Origin: Lawsonibacter sp.
GTDB lineage: Bacteria > Bacillota > Clostridia > Oscillospirales > Oscillospiraceae
NCBI GenBank assembly: GCA_022796195.1
Contig: JAAWIE010000002.1
Coordinates: 47,330 to 111,329 of the forward strand
Length of the DNA stretch: 64,000 nucleotides
Reading direction: 5' to 3'
Under the pieces are notes generated by a model. That model made no database searches and was not told the DNA's origin. It saw only the letters and a program-made list of their open reading frames with translations. Below, piece by piece: positions 51,061 to 59,423 of the stretch. Made by a program: the position numbers and the translations under genes. Position 1 is the first letter of the stretch. Every line of letters starts with the position of its first letter.

Positions 51061-51081
51061 TGCTTGAAAAGGGAGATTGAA

Positions 51082-52149
51082 ATGAGAGAATTTTTAAAGC
51101 GGAAAAATATTGTTGTTTCCGCGAAACGCTATGGTATCGACGCCCTGGGGGCCATGGCCCAAGGGCTGTTCTGTTCCCTGCTCATCGGCACCATCATTAA
51201 AACCCTGGGCCAGCAGATGGGGCTGGAATTTCTGGTGGAGATGGGCAGCTTTGCCTCTGCCATGTCCGCCCCGGCTATGGCCATCGCCATCGGTTACGCA
51301 CTCCAGGCCCCGCCTCTGGTGCTGTTCTCTCTGGCGGCGGTGGGCCAGGCCGCCAACGCTATGGGCGGCGCAGGCGGCCCGCTGGCTGTGCTGTTTATCG
51401 CCATTTTGGCTGCCGAAACCGGAAAGGCCATATCCAAAGAGACAAAAGTGGACCTTTTGGTCACTCCCGCCGTCACAATCTTTTCCGGCGTGGTCCTGTC
51501 CTACCTGATTGCGCCCCCCATTGGCCGTGCGGCCAGCGCCTTTGGCTCCTTGATCAACCGCACCACCACCCTCCAGCCCTTCTGGATGGGTATTACCGTC
51601 TCCGTTCTGGTGGGCATCGCCCTCACCCTGCCCATTTCCTCCGCCGCCATCTGCCACACCCTGGGCCTGGTTGGGCTGGCAGGCGGGGCCGCCGTGGCCG
51701 GATGCTGTGCCCAAATGGTGGGCTTCGCGGTGATGTCCTTCCGTGAGAACCGCTGGGGCGGGCTGGTCTCCCAGGGTATTGGCACCTCCATGCTCCAGAT
51801 GGGCAATATCGTAAAAAATCCCCGCATCTGGATTCCACCCACCCTGGCCTCGGCCATCACGGGTCCCATCGCCACCTGCCTGTTCCGCTTGGAGATGAAC
51901 GGAGACCCCATCAATTCGGGTATGGGCACCTGCGGACTGTGCGGCCAGATCGGCGTGTGGACCGGCTGGCTCTCCCCCAGTGAACGCGCCCTAGCTGAGG
52001 GGGCCGCTGCCATCGCTCCCACCGCCTTCCACTGGATTGGACTGATTCTAGTCTGTTTTGTTCTGCCCGCTGTGCTCAGTCTGGCTTTCTGCCAGATTTT
52101 GCGGCACATCGGATGGATCAAAGAGGACGACTTGACCTTGCCTCAATAA
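51082..52149 (+). CDS. PTS EIIC-type (PTS_EIIC_2-like) membrane protein
   Basis: Multi-TM; GIDALGAMAQGLFCSLLIGTIIKTLG, NSGMGTCGLCGQIG. Confidence 0.8.
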   Translation: MREFLKRKNIVVSAKRYGIDALGAMAQGLFCSLLIGTIIKTLGQQMGLEFLVEMGSFASAMSAPAMAIAIGYALQAPPLVLFSLAAVGQAANAMGGAGGPLAVLFIAILAAETGKAISKETKVDLLVTPAVTIFSGVVLSYLIAPPIGRAASAFGSLINRTTTLQPFWMGITVSVLVGIALTLPISSAAICHTLGLVGLAGGAAVAGCCAQMVGFAVMSFRENRWGGLVSQGIGTSMLQMGNIVKNPRIWIPPTLASAITGPIATCLFRLEMNGDPINSGMGTCGLCGQIGVWTGWLSPSERALAEGAAAIAPTAFHWIGLILVCFVLPAVLSLAFCQILRHIGWIKEDDLTLPQ

Positions 52150-52231
52150 ATTTCTTGACGGAGCTCCCTTTCTGGATGTAAAATACTGGGGTATGAATTG
52201 TTTTACAGCGGATAGAAAGGGAGATGAGCGC

Positions 52232-53719
52232 ATGGTCAAAATAGGCTTTGACAACGAGAAATACTTGACCACCCAGTCCCAGCACATCCGGGACCGGATC
52301 GCCCAGTTTGGGGGCAAATTGTATCTGGAGTTTGGCGGCAAGCTGTTCGACGACTACCACGCCAGCCGGGTCCTTCCCGGCTTTGAGCCGGACAGCAAGC
52401 TCAGAATGCTGGAACAGCTTCAGGACAAGGCGGAAATCATCATCGCCATAAACGCCGGGGACATTGAGAAAAATAAGGTCCGCGGAGACCTGGGCATCAC
52501 CTACGACAGCGACGTACTCCGGCTTGTCGACCTGTTCCGAAGCCGGGGGCTGTATGTGGGCAGTGTGGTGGTCACCCGGTACACCGGACAGCCCGCCGCC
52601 GACGTCTTCCAGGCCCGGCTGGAGGGTTTGGGCCTGAAGGTCTACCGCCACTACCCCATCGAGGGCTACCCCCACAACATCGCCAAAATCGTCAGCGACG
52701 AGGGTTACGGCCGCAATGACTTCATCGAGACCAGCCACCCGCTGGTGGTGGTTACCGCCCCCGGTCCGGGCAGCGGCAAGATGGCTACCTGTCTCTCCCA
52801 ACTCTACCACGAGCACAAGCGGGGGGTGGTGGCCGGTTACGCCAAATTTGAGACCTTCCCCATCTGGAATCTGCCTTTGAAGCACCCCGTCAATCTAGCC
52901 TATGAAGCCGCCACCGCCGACCTGGATGACGTGAACATGATTGATCCATTCCATCTGCAAGCCTATGGAGAGACCACCGTCAACTACAACCGGGATGTAG
53001 AGGTTTTTCCCGTGCTGGCCGCTATGTTTGAAAAGATCACCGGCGCCTGTCCCTACCAGTCCCCCACCGATATGGGGGTAAATATGGCGGGCCACTGCAT
53101 ATTTGACGACAATGCCTGTCAAGGCGCGGCCAAACAGGAGATCGTCCGGCGGTACTACGACGCTCTCTGCGAACGCCGCCAGGGCAAAGGCTCAGACAGT
53201 GCGGTGTACAAACTGGAACTGCTGATGCAGCAGGCCGGGATCACCCCGGACATCCGTCCGGTCGTGGCACGGGCCAACGAGCTGGCCGAACTCACCAGCG
53301 AACCGGCCATGGCCATTCAGCTGGCCGATGGAACCATTGCAGACGGCAAGACCTCTGAACTGATGGGCTGTTCCGCCGCCGCGCTTCTCAACGCGCTGAA
53401 ACAGCTGGCCGGTCTGGGGGGACACGGCGTCCACTTGATTGCACAGTCGGCCATCCAGCCCATCCAGACCGTAAAGGTCAGCTATCTCGGTTCCGCCAAC
53501 CCCCGGCTGCACAGTGATGAGGTGCTGATTGCCCTGGCTTCCTCCGCCAATCAGGAGCCCAAAGCCGCCAAAGCCCTGGAGCAGCTGGCCGCACTCAAGG
53601 GCTGTCAGGCTCACTGCTCGGTGATTCTCTCCCCGGCGGACGTCAATACCTATAAGAAACTGGGCCTCCAGCTCACCTGTGAGCCGAAGTACCAGACCAA
53701 CAAGTTGTACCACCGGTAA
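52232..53719 (+). CDS. DUF1846-family protein
   Basis: KIGFDNEKYLTTQSQHIRDRIAQFGGKLYLEFGGKLFDDYHASRVLPGF. Confidence 0.9.
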   Translation: MVKIGFDNEKYLTTQSQHIRDRIAQFGGKLYLEFGGKLFDDYHASRVLPGFEPDSKLRMLEQLQDKAEIIIAINAGDIEKNKVRGDLGITYDSDVLRLVDLFRSRGLYVGSVVVTRYTGQPAADVFQARLEGLGLKVYRHYPIEGYPHNIAKIVSDEGYGRNDFIETSHPLVVVTAPGPGSGKMATCLSQLYHEHKRGVVAGYAKFETFPIWNLPLKHPVNLAYEAATADLDDVNMIDPFHLQAYGETTVNYNRDVEVFPVLAAMFEKITGACPYQSPTDMGVNMAGHCIFDDNACQGAAKQEIVRRYYDALCERRQGKGSDSAVYKLELLMQQAGITPDIRPVVARANELAELTSEPAMAIQLADGTIADGKTSELMGCSAAALLNALKQLAGLGGHGVHLIAQSAIQPIQTVKVSYLGSANPRLHSDEVLIALASSANQEPKAAKALEQLAALKGCQAHCSVILSPADVNTYKKLGLQLTCEPKYQTNKLYHR

Positions 53720-53721
53720 GG

Positions 53722-53765
53722 TCAACAGGGACCGTCCACACAGATGGACGGTCCCTGTTTTTGTC
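53722..53765 (+). terminator. Rho-independent terminator
   Basis: ACAGGGACCGTCCA-CACAGA-TGGACGGTCCCTGT then TTTTTG. Confidence 0.85.
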
Positions 53766-53785
53766 TGCTTGGGGGCCTCTTTTTC

Positions 53786-53850
53786 CCTCCCTCATCCGTC
53801 ACGGCTCCGCCGTGCCACCTTCCCCTAAGGGGGGAAGGCATGGGTTTCAG
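53786..53850. repeat. Putative intergenic repeat fragment with two adjacent hairpins
   Basis: CACGGCTCCGCCGTG and CCTTCCCCTAAGGGGGGAAGG in tandem; single copy in this window. Confidence 0.4.
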
Positions 53851-54074
53851 CAATTTTGGCGGTCTTTGGCATGGAATTCCGCCAGTAAGCGATCCACCAT
53901 GGCTTGGAAAAGGAAGGCGCTGGCTGTGCCCTCGCTGGTGCTCTGTGCGCCCCGATCCAGCGCAGACAGCATGTCCTGCCAGAGTCCGGGCCTGCGCGTT
54001 TCTGACATGACCGCCGCTGTGACCACTCCGGAAATGAGGGGCTCCCTTACGTTAAAAAATATCTCTGGTTCCAT
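53847..54074 (-). CDS. Small hypothetical protein (75 aa), divergent from Xre gene
   Basis: MEPEIFFNVREPLISGVVTAAVMSETRRPGLWQDMLSALDRG...; plausible composition, weak RBS. Confidence 0.5.
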   Translation of the reverse strand: MEPEIFFNVREPLISGVVTAAVMSETRRPGLWQDMLSALDRGAQSTSEGTASAFLFQAMVDRLLAEFHAKDRQNC

Positions 54075-54171
54075 ATAAGCACCTAATTTTTTTCCCCTTA
54101 ATATTTTGGTATATTTTTGATTATAGCACCCTATAATTGTTTGTCAAGAACAAATGTAGGTGTTGATCAAA

Positions 54172-54405
54172 ATGCAGAAAATTTTGTCCCAGCGTTTACG
54201 GGAGTGCCGGAAACGTGGAAACTATACACAAAGAGAGGTCTCTATCTACTGTGACCTGACAGAAAAAGCCTATCAAAATTATGAGCTGGGCACGCATGAA
54301 CCCAAGCTGTCCATCATCATGCGCATTGCGGAGTTCTACAACGTCTCCATCGACTACCTGGTGGGCCTGACGGACGATCCGTCCCCCAAACAGCGAAAGC
54401 AATAA
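54172..54405 (+). CDS. Xre-family HTH regulator
   Basis: LSQRLRECRKRGNYTQREVSIYCDLTEKAYQNYELGTHEPKLSIIMRIAEFYNVSIDYLVGLTDD. Confidence 0.9.
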   Translation: MQKILSQRLRECRKRGNYTQREVSIYCDLTEKAYQNYELGTHEPKLSIIMRIAEFYNVSIDYLVGLTDDPSPKQRKQ

Positions 54406-54409
54406 CAAA

Positions 54410-54452
54410 ACGTCCTCCGGCGGATGATTCCGCTGGAGGACGCCGTTTTTAC
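54410..54452. terminator. Bidirectional terminator
   Basis: GTCCTCCGGCGG-ATGATT-CCGCTGGAGGAC flanked by AAAAC and GTTTTT. Confidence 0.75.
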
Positions 54453-55348
54453 TGCGCCAAAATATCCAGGTTTTTGTATTCCTCAATTCTACGGGCCGCC
54501 TTCTCCCAGGTGAGGTCTGTGGTGACAAACTCGTAGTCGCTGGCAATGCGGGCCAGCTCAGCCCTGATCTGGGGGACCTCCTCCAGCTTGCCCGCGCCAG
54601 TGCGGACGTAATAATCCGGCAGGAGGACACAGCCGATGATCCCCACCGCACCGGCAGGCAGCTCCTCCTCCCCCTGGCTGAGCGCGGCAATCAGCCGCAG
54701 ATGGCTGTCAATGTATTCGTTCAGCTCCAGGTCAATTCCCATCATACCGTTCAAGTCGAACACCTGGAAAGGCTTTCCGCCCGGAACTTCGATCTCGCCG
54801 GTATAGTACCCCTTCTTGCCGTTCAGCTCATAAAGACCGTTGCAGACGTCCATAAGGCGTTTAAAATCCTCCTGGGCAGGGGGCTTCTGGAGGGACAGAA
54901 GCATCATATCCACAGCCCAGCCCAGCTGGCCCAAAATCTCACAGCCGGGGAGCCGGGACAGCCGCTCGCCCAGCTTGACCAGCCGCGCGATGGACAACAG
55001 GCCCCAAATCCGCACCTGTGGGTCTTCCAGTTCCTCCGTCTCTTCCTCAATCTTGGCGGGGATGGCGTTGTAAAACAGCGCCTCTTCCTCCTCCAGCTGG
55101 CCGATGCGCTCTGAGCAGTTGTCCATCATTTGCTCCCCGACCTTCTCGTAAACGTTGTCATCGGCGCTGTAGATGGTGTCGGCCCGATGCAGCCACAGCT
55201 GCGCCCGGTTCAGGTCCCCCTGCTCCATGGCGGCCACGCCCAGCTCGTAATAAGTCTTGGACAGCCCCGCCCAGTCCTGTTTCTTCTCACATTCCGCCAG
55301 CCGGTCTTCCGGCGTTTTTGTCTCTTTCTTTCCAAACAGACCAAACAT
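54449..55348 (-). CDS. Hypothetical protein, TPR-like N-terminus
   Basis: 299 aa; ELGVAAMEQGDLNRAQLWLHRADTIY. Confidence 0.75.
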   Translation of the reverse strand: MFGLFGKKETKTPEDRLAECEKKQDWAGLSKTYYELGVAAMEQGDLNRAQLWLHRADTIYSADDNVYEKVGEQMMDNCSERIGQLEEEEALFYNAIPAKIEEETEELEDPQVRIWGLLSIARLVKLGERLSRLPGCEILGQLGWAVDMMLLSLQKPPAQEDFKRLMDVCNGLYELNGKKGYYTGEIEVPGGKPFQVFDLNGMMGIDLELNEYIDSHLRLIAALSQGEEELPAGAVGIIGCVLLPDYYVRTGAGKLEEVPQIRAELARIASDYEFVTTDLTWEKAARRIEEYKNLDILAQ

Positions 55349-55509
55349 TCCGTCTTCATCTCCTGTTTTTATTTTAGGCTCATTTGAAAAATGTCGATTT
55401 GGGCAAACTGTAACAGCTCGTACTCTGCCCTCTGGGAAGCGAGCCCTAGAAGGTGCGGATTTATTATAATCCAGACGGAAGGTTCATGTCAATATTGCGG
55501 CCCCTACAA

Positions 55510-55542
55510 AACACAGCGGGGCGGCTCACCGCCGCCCCGCCT
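55510..55542 (-). terminator. Terminator downstream of ybjQ-like gene
   Basis: GCGGGGCGGC-GGTGA-GCCGCCCCGC then TGTGTTTTGT on minus strand. Confidence 0.7.
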
Positions 55543-55548
55543 TGGGTG

Positions 55549-55860
55549 TTATTTAAAGCGCACCGCCGTGCCGTAGGCAATGACCTCAGCGGCCCCCTGC
55601 ATCACAGCGGAGGAACCGTAGCGGATGTTGATGACCGCGTCGGCGCCCAGCCCCTGGGCCTCGTCCACCATACGCTTGACCGCAATCTGACGGGCCTCGT
55701 TGAGCATCTCGGTATACCCGGTGATCTCGCCGCCCACCAGCGTCTTCATACCAGCCATAAAGTCTTTCCCGAAGTTTTTGGACTGGACCACAGTGCCTTT
55801 CGCCATACCCAGCACCTCAAATTCTTTCCCAGGGATGTAGTCGATGTTTACCAGCAGCAT
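55549..55860 (-). CDS. YbjQ/DUF74-family protein
   Basis: GTVVQSKNFGKDFMAGMKTLVGGEITGYTEMLNEARQIAVKRMVDEAQGLGADAVINIRY. Confidence 0.92.
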   Translation of the reverse strand: MLLVNIDYIPGKEFEVLGMAKGTVVQSKNFGKDFMAGMKTLVGGEITGYTEMLNEARQIAVKRMVDEAQGLGADAVINIRYGSSAVMQGAAEVIAYGTAVRFK

Positions 55861-55881
55861 TATTTTTTCCTCCTTTTTTCC

Positions 55882-56127
55882 TTAGTACTTCTTCGCTTCA
55901 TCCAGCTCGCCTCGCTCAATCTCTTTTACCCGCTGCCGCAGAGCGGCAAAGCTGAAGGGGATGGTGATCAGATTGCCCATCACCAGAATCAGCAGCAGAT
56001 TTCGGAGCCAGCCGGTCTGGACTGCGGTGCGAAAGCTGAGAAAGCATCCCGCCAACACCAGCTGAAACAAGGTGCTGACCACCACGGAGCGCACCGCCGC
56101 CCGCTTCTCAATATTTTTTAGCTTCAT
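55882..56127 (-). CDS. Small two-TM protein with QRVKEIERGELDEAKKY tail
   Basis: 81 aa, two hydrophobic segments; tail shared with the two upstream genes. Confidence 0.75.
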   Translation of the reverse strand: MKLKNIEKRAAVRSVVVSTLFQLVLAGCFLSFRTAVQTGWLRNLLLILVMGNLITIPFSFAALRQRVKEIERGELDEAKKY

Positions 56128-56380
56128 CCTCTTCGCCTCCCTTTACCTCCTTCCACCGCTGAATCAGCGCCACAACAACCCCAATCCCCACAGCCAGAAT
56201 CACCCCGGCGTAAAACAGCATAACGCCAAAGGCCGCGCCCAGCTGCCCCAGGAAGGGGAAAATGGGACCAAAGAACTGAAACAGTGCGGCTAATACCAGC
56301 AGCACAAAGCCCACCACCAACAGCGTCACAATCACGCTGCCCGTCAGCCCATGACCCTTTCCATCCGTATTTTTTCTCAT
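56108..56380 (-). CDS. Small two-TM protein with QRWKEVKGGEEDEAKKY tail
   Basis: 90 aa from ATG at 56380 behind AAGGAA; overlaps the following CDS by 20 nt. Confidence 0.75.
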   Translation of the reverse strand: MRKNTDGKGHGLTGSVIVTLLVVGFVLLVLAALFQFFGPIFPFLGQLGAAFGVMLFYAGVILAVGIGVVVALIQRWKEVKGGEEDEAKKY

Positions 56381-56496
56381 GGTTCGCCATTCCTTTCTTT
56401 TTTCCGTTCGCTGTTCAATGGCCCAGAGCAGTCCACCTGGATCGGCTGCCCAGCGGAACGACCGCAACGAGTAGACATTGGGCAGCGTTTCGCATC

Positions 56497-57147
56497 TTAG
56501 TAGTTTTTTGCATCATCTGCCTCCCCCTTCTGAATCTCTCTGATCCTCTGGAACAGGGCCAGCAGGACCCCGAGGATGATCACAGCGGGTATGGCAATCA
56601 GCACCAGCATTAGGGGAAGCGGCGGGGCATCGGCTGGGTCTACGGTAAAGGCCCAAATCATCAGCACGATTGTAGCCGCCATAAAGGCGGTGGTCAGAAG
56701 AGCCATAACAACAGCTCCCACATACCGCACCGGCTTCAGGTCCTGTTTCTGCTTGTCTTGGAAGGTGGCGCCCATCTGTTCCAGATGCTCCATCTCCTCC
56801 AACAGGGCGGCGGCGTCCAGCGCCTCCAGCCGTTCTTCCCGGTCCTTCAAGGACTGGCACAGCTGGATGGACTGTTCCAGGCTGCGCTGGTCCCGCTCCA
56901 GAGTGACCAGGTGACGGCGCATACCGTCGCCCACAGTGCCTCCCGCCTGCATTCGGCGGATCTCCTCCAGAGGGACGCCCAGCTTGCGCATCAGCTTAAT
57001 CTGCCGCAGGACGGTTACCTCTGCCTCGCCGTAATCCCGGTAACCGTTTTCACTGTTGCGCCGGGGAGACAGCAGGCCCTGCTCCTCATAGAAACGTATG
57101 TTCTTTTTTGTAATGCCCACCTGGGCCTCCACCTCGTTGATCTTCAC
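56497..57147 (-). CDS. Membrane-anchored MerR-family regulator with QRIREIQKGEADDAKNY tail
   Basis: MerR HTH (KINEVEAQVGITKKNIRFYEEQGLLSPRRNSENGYRDY) + coiled coil + two C-terminal TMs; GTG start at 57147 behind GGGGGGAAG. Confidence 0.9.
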   Translation of the reverse strand: MKINEVEAQVGITKKNIRFYEEQGLLSPRRNSENGYRDYGEAEVTVLRQIKLMRKLGVPLEEIRRMQAGGTVGDGMRRHLVTLERDQRSLEQSIQLCQSLKDREERLEALDAAALLEEMEHLEQMGATFQDKQKQDLKPVRYVGAVVMALLTTAFMAATIVLMIWAFTVDPADAPPLPLMLVLIAIPAVIILGVLLALFQRIREIQKGEADDAKNY

Positions 57148-57170
57148 AGGTCTTCCCCCCATCTGCTTTT

Positions 57171-57202
57171 ATTTTATACCTTCCACCAGGGGGAAGGTCA
57201 AG
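57171..57202 (-). promoter_or_regulatory. MerR-type operator/promoter of merR
   Basis: CTTGACCTTCCCCCTGGTGGAAGGTATAAAAT: -35 TTGACC, 19-bp spacer, TAAAAT; dyad ACCTTCC/GGAAGGT. Confidence 0.7.
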
Positions 57203-57998
57203 GATTTTCTCGTTTTTCCTCCAAATTAATTTTTCGGGCCAGGAAAATCGCCCCCACGGTGAGCAGGGCGGCCACCCCCTCTGTGATGGCAATGGGGAAA
57301 TAGGCATTGCTCAAGATAGCCGCCGTGTCTACCAGAGCATGAATCAAAACAGCCGCAGGAAACCAGTACCCTTTTTCCCTCCTGCGAACTGCCGCATACA
57401 CCAGCACCGACAGCGCAATATGCAATCCAATAGCGGTCAGCCGTTCAAATCCTGTCCAAAAATAGGCGCCCGCCGGAGCCGCAACCATACCTTGTATTGC
57501 CGCCATACCCGCTTCCGGGATAGGCCCCAGCACACCCTCGACGGCCTCCAGTCCCCCCTGGTTCAGGAGCATGGAAATGATGATATTATTCACCATGGTC
57601 ATTCCAGCCAATAGGACCGCCTCTGTACCTCCGTGGCCCGCACCGTACATTAAAGCGTCTCCTGCGCCCCGGCTCCACCGCCCGGTCAGCTTGAAGGCTA
57701 ACCACCGGCCGCACTCCTCAAACACACCGGCCATCAGCCCTGCGTATAGGGCGTACAGCCAGAGATTCCCTTGCAATACCCGTCCCAACGCTCCGTAGAG
57801 CAGCAGCGTGTGGCCCATCTGCTCCAGAACCATTGCAAAGAGAACAAAGACTGCACCACCAAGAAAGAAAAATCTCCAGCGCCCCTGAGCCCTTTTCCAG
57901 AAGAAGATTCCCAGCGCCAGAGGCAGGACCAGGGTAAATATCCCGGCCGCCGCCATTGCCCCTATCACAGCAGGGGCTACCGTTAAATTGTGTTCCAC
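57198..57998 (-). CDS. YhfC-family putative intramembrane protease
   Basis: Multi-TM, GVFEECGRWLAFKL, MYGAGHGGTEAVLL, VLIHALVDTAAI; GTG start at 57998 behind GAAGGGAG. Confidence 0.85.
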   Translation of the reverse strand: MEHNLTVAPAVIGAMAAAGIFTLVLPLALGIFFWKRAQGRWRFFFLGGAVFVLFAMVLEQMGHTLLLYGALGRVLQGNLWLYALYAGLMAGVFEECGRWLAFKLTGRWSRGAGDALMYGAGHGGTEAVLLAGMTMVNNIIISMLLNQGGLEAVEGVLGPIPEAGMAAIQGMVAAPAGAYFWTGFERLTAIGLHIALSVLVYAAVRRREKGYWFPAAVLIHALVDTAAILSNAYFPIAITEGVAALLTVGAIFLARKINLEEKRENP

Positions 57999-58022
57999 TG
58001 TGTTCAGCTCCCTTCTAAGACA

Positions 58023-58054
58023 ACGGTACACCATCCAGAAGGTGGAAGGTCAAG
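58023..58054 (-). promoter_or_regulatory. MerR-type operator/promoter of yhfC-like gene
   Basis: CTTGACCTTCCACCTTCTGGATGGTGTACCGT: -35 TTGACC, 19-bp spacer, weak -10 TACCGT; 24/32 identical to the merR operator. Confidence 0.7.
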
Positions 58055-58118
58055 TAGTTTTTAAAATTTTTTGCATCGTTTTCAACAAGGAAGCTGAGAC
58101 AGGATGCACCATGCTCCC

Positions 58119-58790
58119 CTAACCAATGCCTACCACCGTCAACAGCTCTCCCGCCACCTGGAATTTGACGTCCAGTCCAGCGAACGACATGCCATACACC
58201 CGGCCGGGGTCATCCTGGTACTGGGGCCTCGGGTCCTGTGCCAGAACGGCCAGCAGGGCGGTACGCTTCTCCTCTGGCACGCAGGCCAGCAGCTCAGGGA
58301 GGCAAACCACCTTCAGCTCCGCTTCCTTGGGTTGGGCGGCAAAGCCTCCCAATGCTTCCGGTTTACAGTCGGCATAGGGGAGGTATGGCTTGATGTCATA
58401 GATGGGGGTACCGTCCATCAGGTCCGCTCCGGCCACGATGAGAACCGGACCCAGAGCATGGTCTAAACGCACTTCAGCCAGCCGGACACAGGACAACCCC
58501 AGCGGGTTGGGGCGGAAGGGAGAGCGGGTCGCAAACACTCCCAGCCGTTTATTCCCGCCCAGCCGGGGTGGGCGGACCGTGGGAGACCAGCTCTCCCGCC
58601 GCGCCTTGGAAAACTCCCAAATCAGCCAGACGTGAGAGAAACCCTCCAGCCCCCGCAGGGCGGCAGGGTTCCGATACTCCGGAACAAAAACCACAGTAGA
58701 GGTCAGTTCCTCTACCAGCCCGCTCTGGCGGGGAATCCCAAATTTTTCTGAAAAATCCCCGCGCATGTGGGCGATAGGGTGTATATCCAT
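58119..58790 (-). CDS. TrmO-family tRNA methyltransferase (TsaA-like)
   Basis: PIAHMRGDFSEKFGIPRQSGLV...LEGFSHVWLIWEFS...RSPFRPNPLGLS. Confidence 0.93.
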   Translation of the reverse strand: MDIHPIAHMRGDFSEKFGIPRQSGLVEELTSTVVFVPEYRNPAALRGLEGFSHVWLIWEFSKARRESWSPTVRPPRLGGNKRLGVFATRSPFRPNPLGLSCVRLAEVRLDHALGPVLIVAGADLMDGTPIYDIKPYLPYADCKPEALGGFAAQPKEAELKVVCLPELLACVPEEKRTALLAVLAQDPRPQYQDDPGRVYGMSFAGLDVKFQVAGELLTVVGIG

Positions 58791-58860
58791 AAATATCCCT
58801 CCACCTTTTCATTATAGAGCACCGGGTTAATTTTGTCCATGCCCAGTATGCCAGGGATGA

Positions 58861-58890
58861 CAAAGGGGACCGCACAAGCGGTCCCCAGTT
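58861..58890 (-). terminator. Terminator of CBS-domain gene
   Basis: GGGGACCGC-TTGTG-CGGTCCCC TTTG on minus strand. Confidence 0.65.
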
Positions 58891-59318
58891 CAGCGGACAA
58901 TAATGTTTTCCGAAATTTCGCATAAAGCCTGGGCGGCCTCTATGTCATAGCGGCCGCTCCGGGCCAGGTCAGACAGGGAGATCATGCCCACCAGCCGTCC
59001 CTCCTCTACCACAGGCAGGCGGCGAACCTGATGCAGCGCCATAAGCCGGGTGGCTTCCCGGCAGTCGTCCCCCGGGGAGACGGTGGCGCAGGAACGGGTC
59101 ATAATGTCCCGCACCATGGTCTGTGCTGGGTCCTCCTCGGCGGCTACGCACCGCAGGACGATATCCCGGTCGGTGACCACCCCCCGCAGACGGCGGTCAG
59201 AACCGCATACCGGCAGCGCCCCAACATTGTGCCGGCTGATCAGCCGCGCCGCCAACGCCGCCGAAGACGCCGGCTCCACAGTCACTGCGCTGGAGTTCAT
59301 CAAATCCTTTACCCGCAT
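58890..59318 (-). CDS. CBS-domain pair protein
   Basis: MRVKDLMNSSAVTVEPASSAALAARLISRHNVGALPV...GVVTDRDIVLR...IMTRSCATVSP. Confidence 0.92.
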   Translation of the reverse strand: MRVKDLMNSSAVTVEPASSAALAARLISRHNVGALPVCGSDRRLRGVVTDRDIVLRCVAAEEDPAQTMVRDIMTRSCATVSPGDDCREATRLMALHQVRRLPVVEEGRLVGMISLSDLARSGRYDIEAAQALCEISENIIVR

Positions 59319-59423
59319 GAAAACCACCCTTTCGGTATCGTTTGGCTGCTGCCAGTTTGCCCGAATGGGTGGGATTTTATTCAGCTGCGCTTGATTGCCT
59401 GCATATCTAGTACTCCACCAAGC

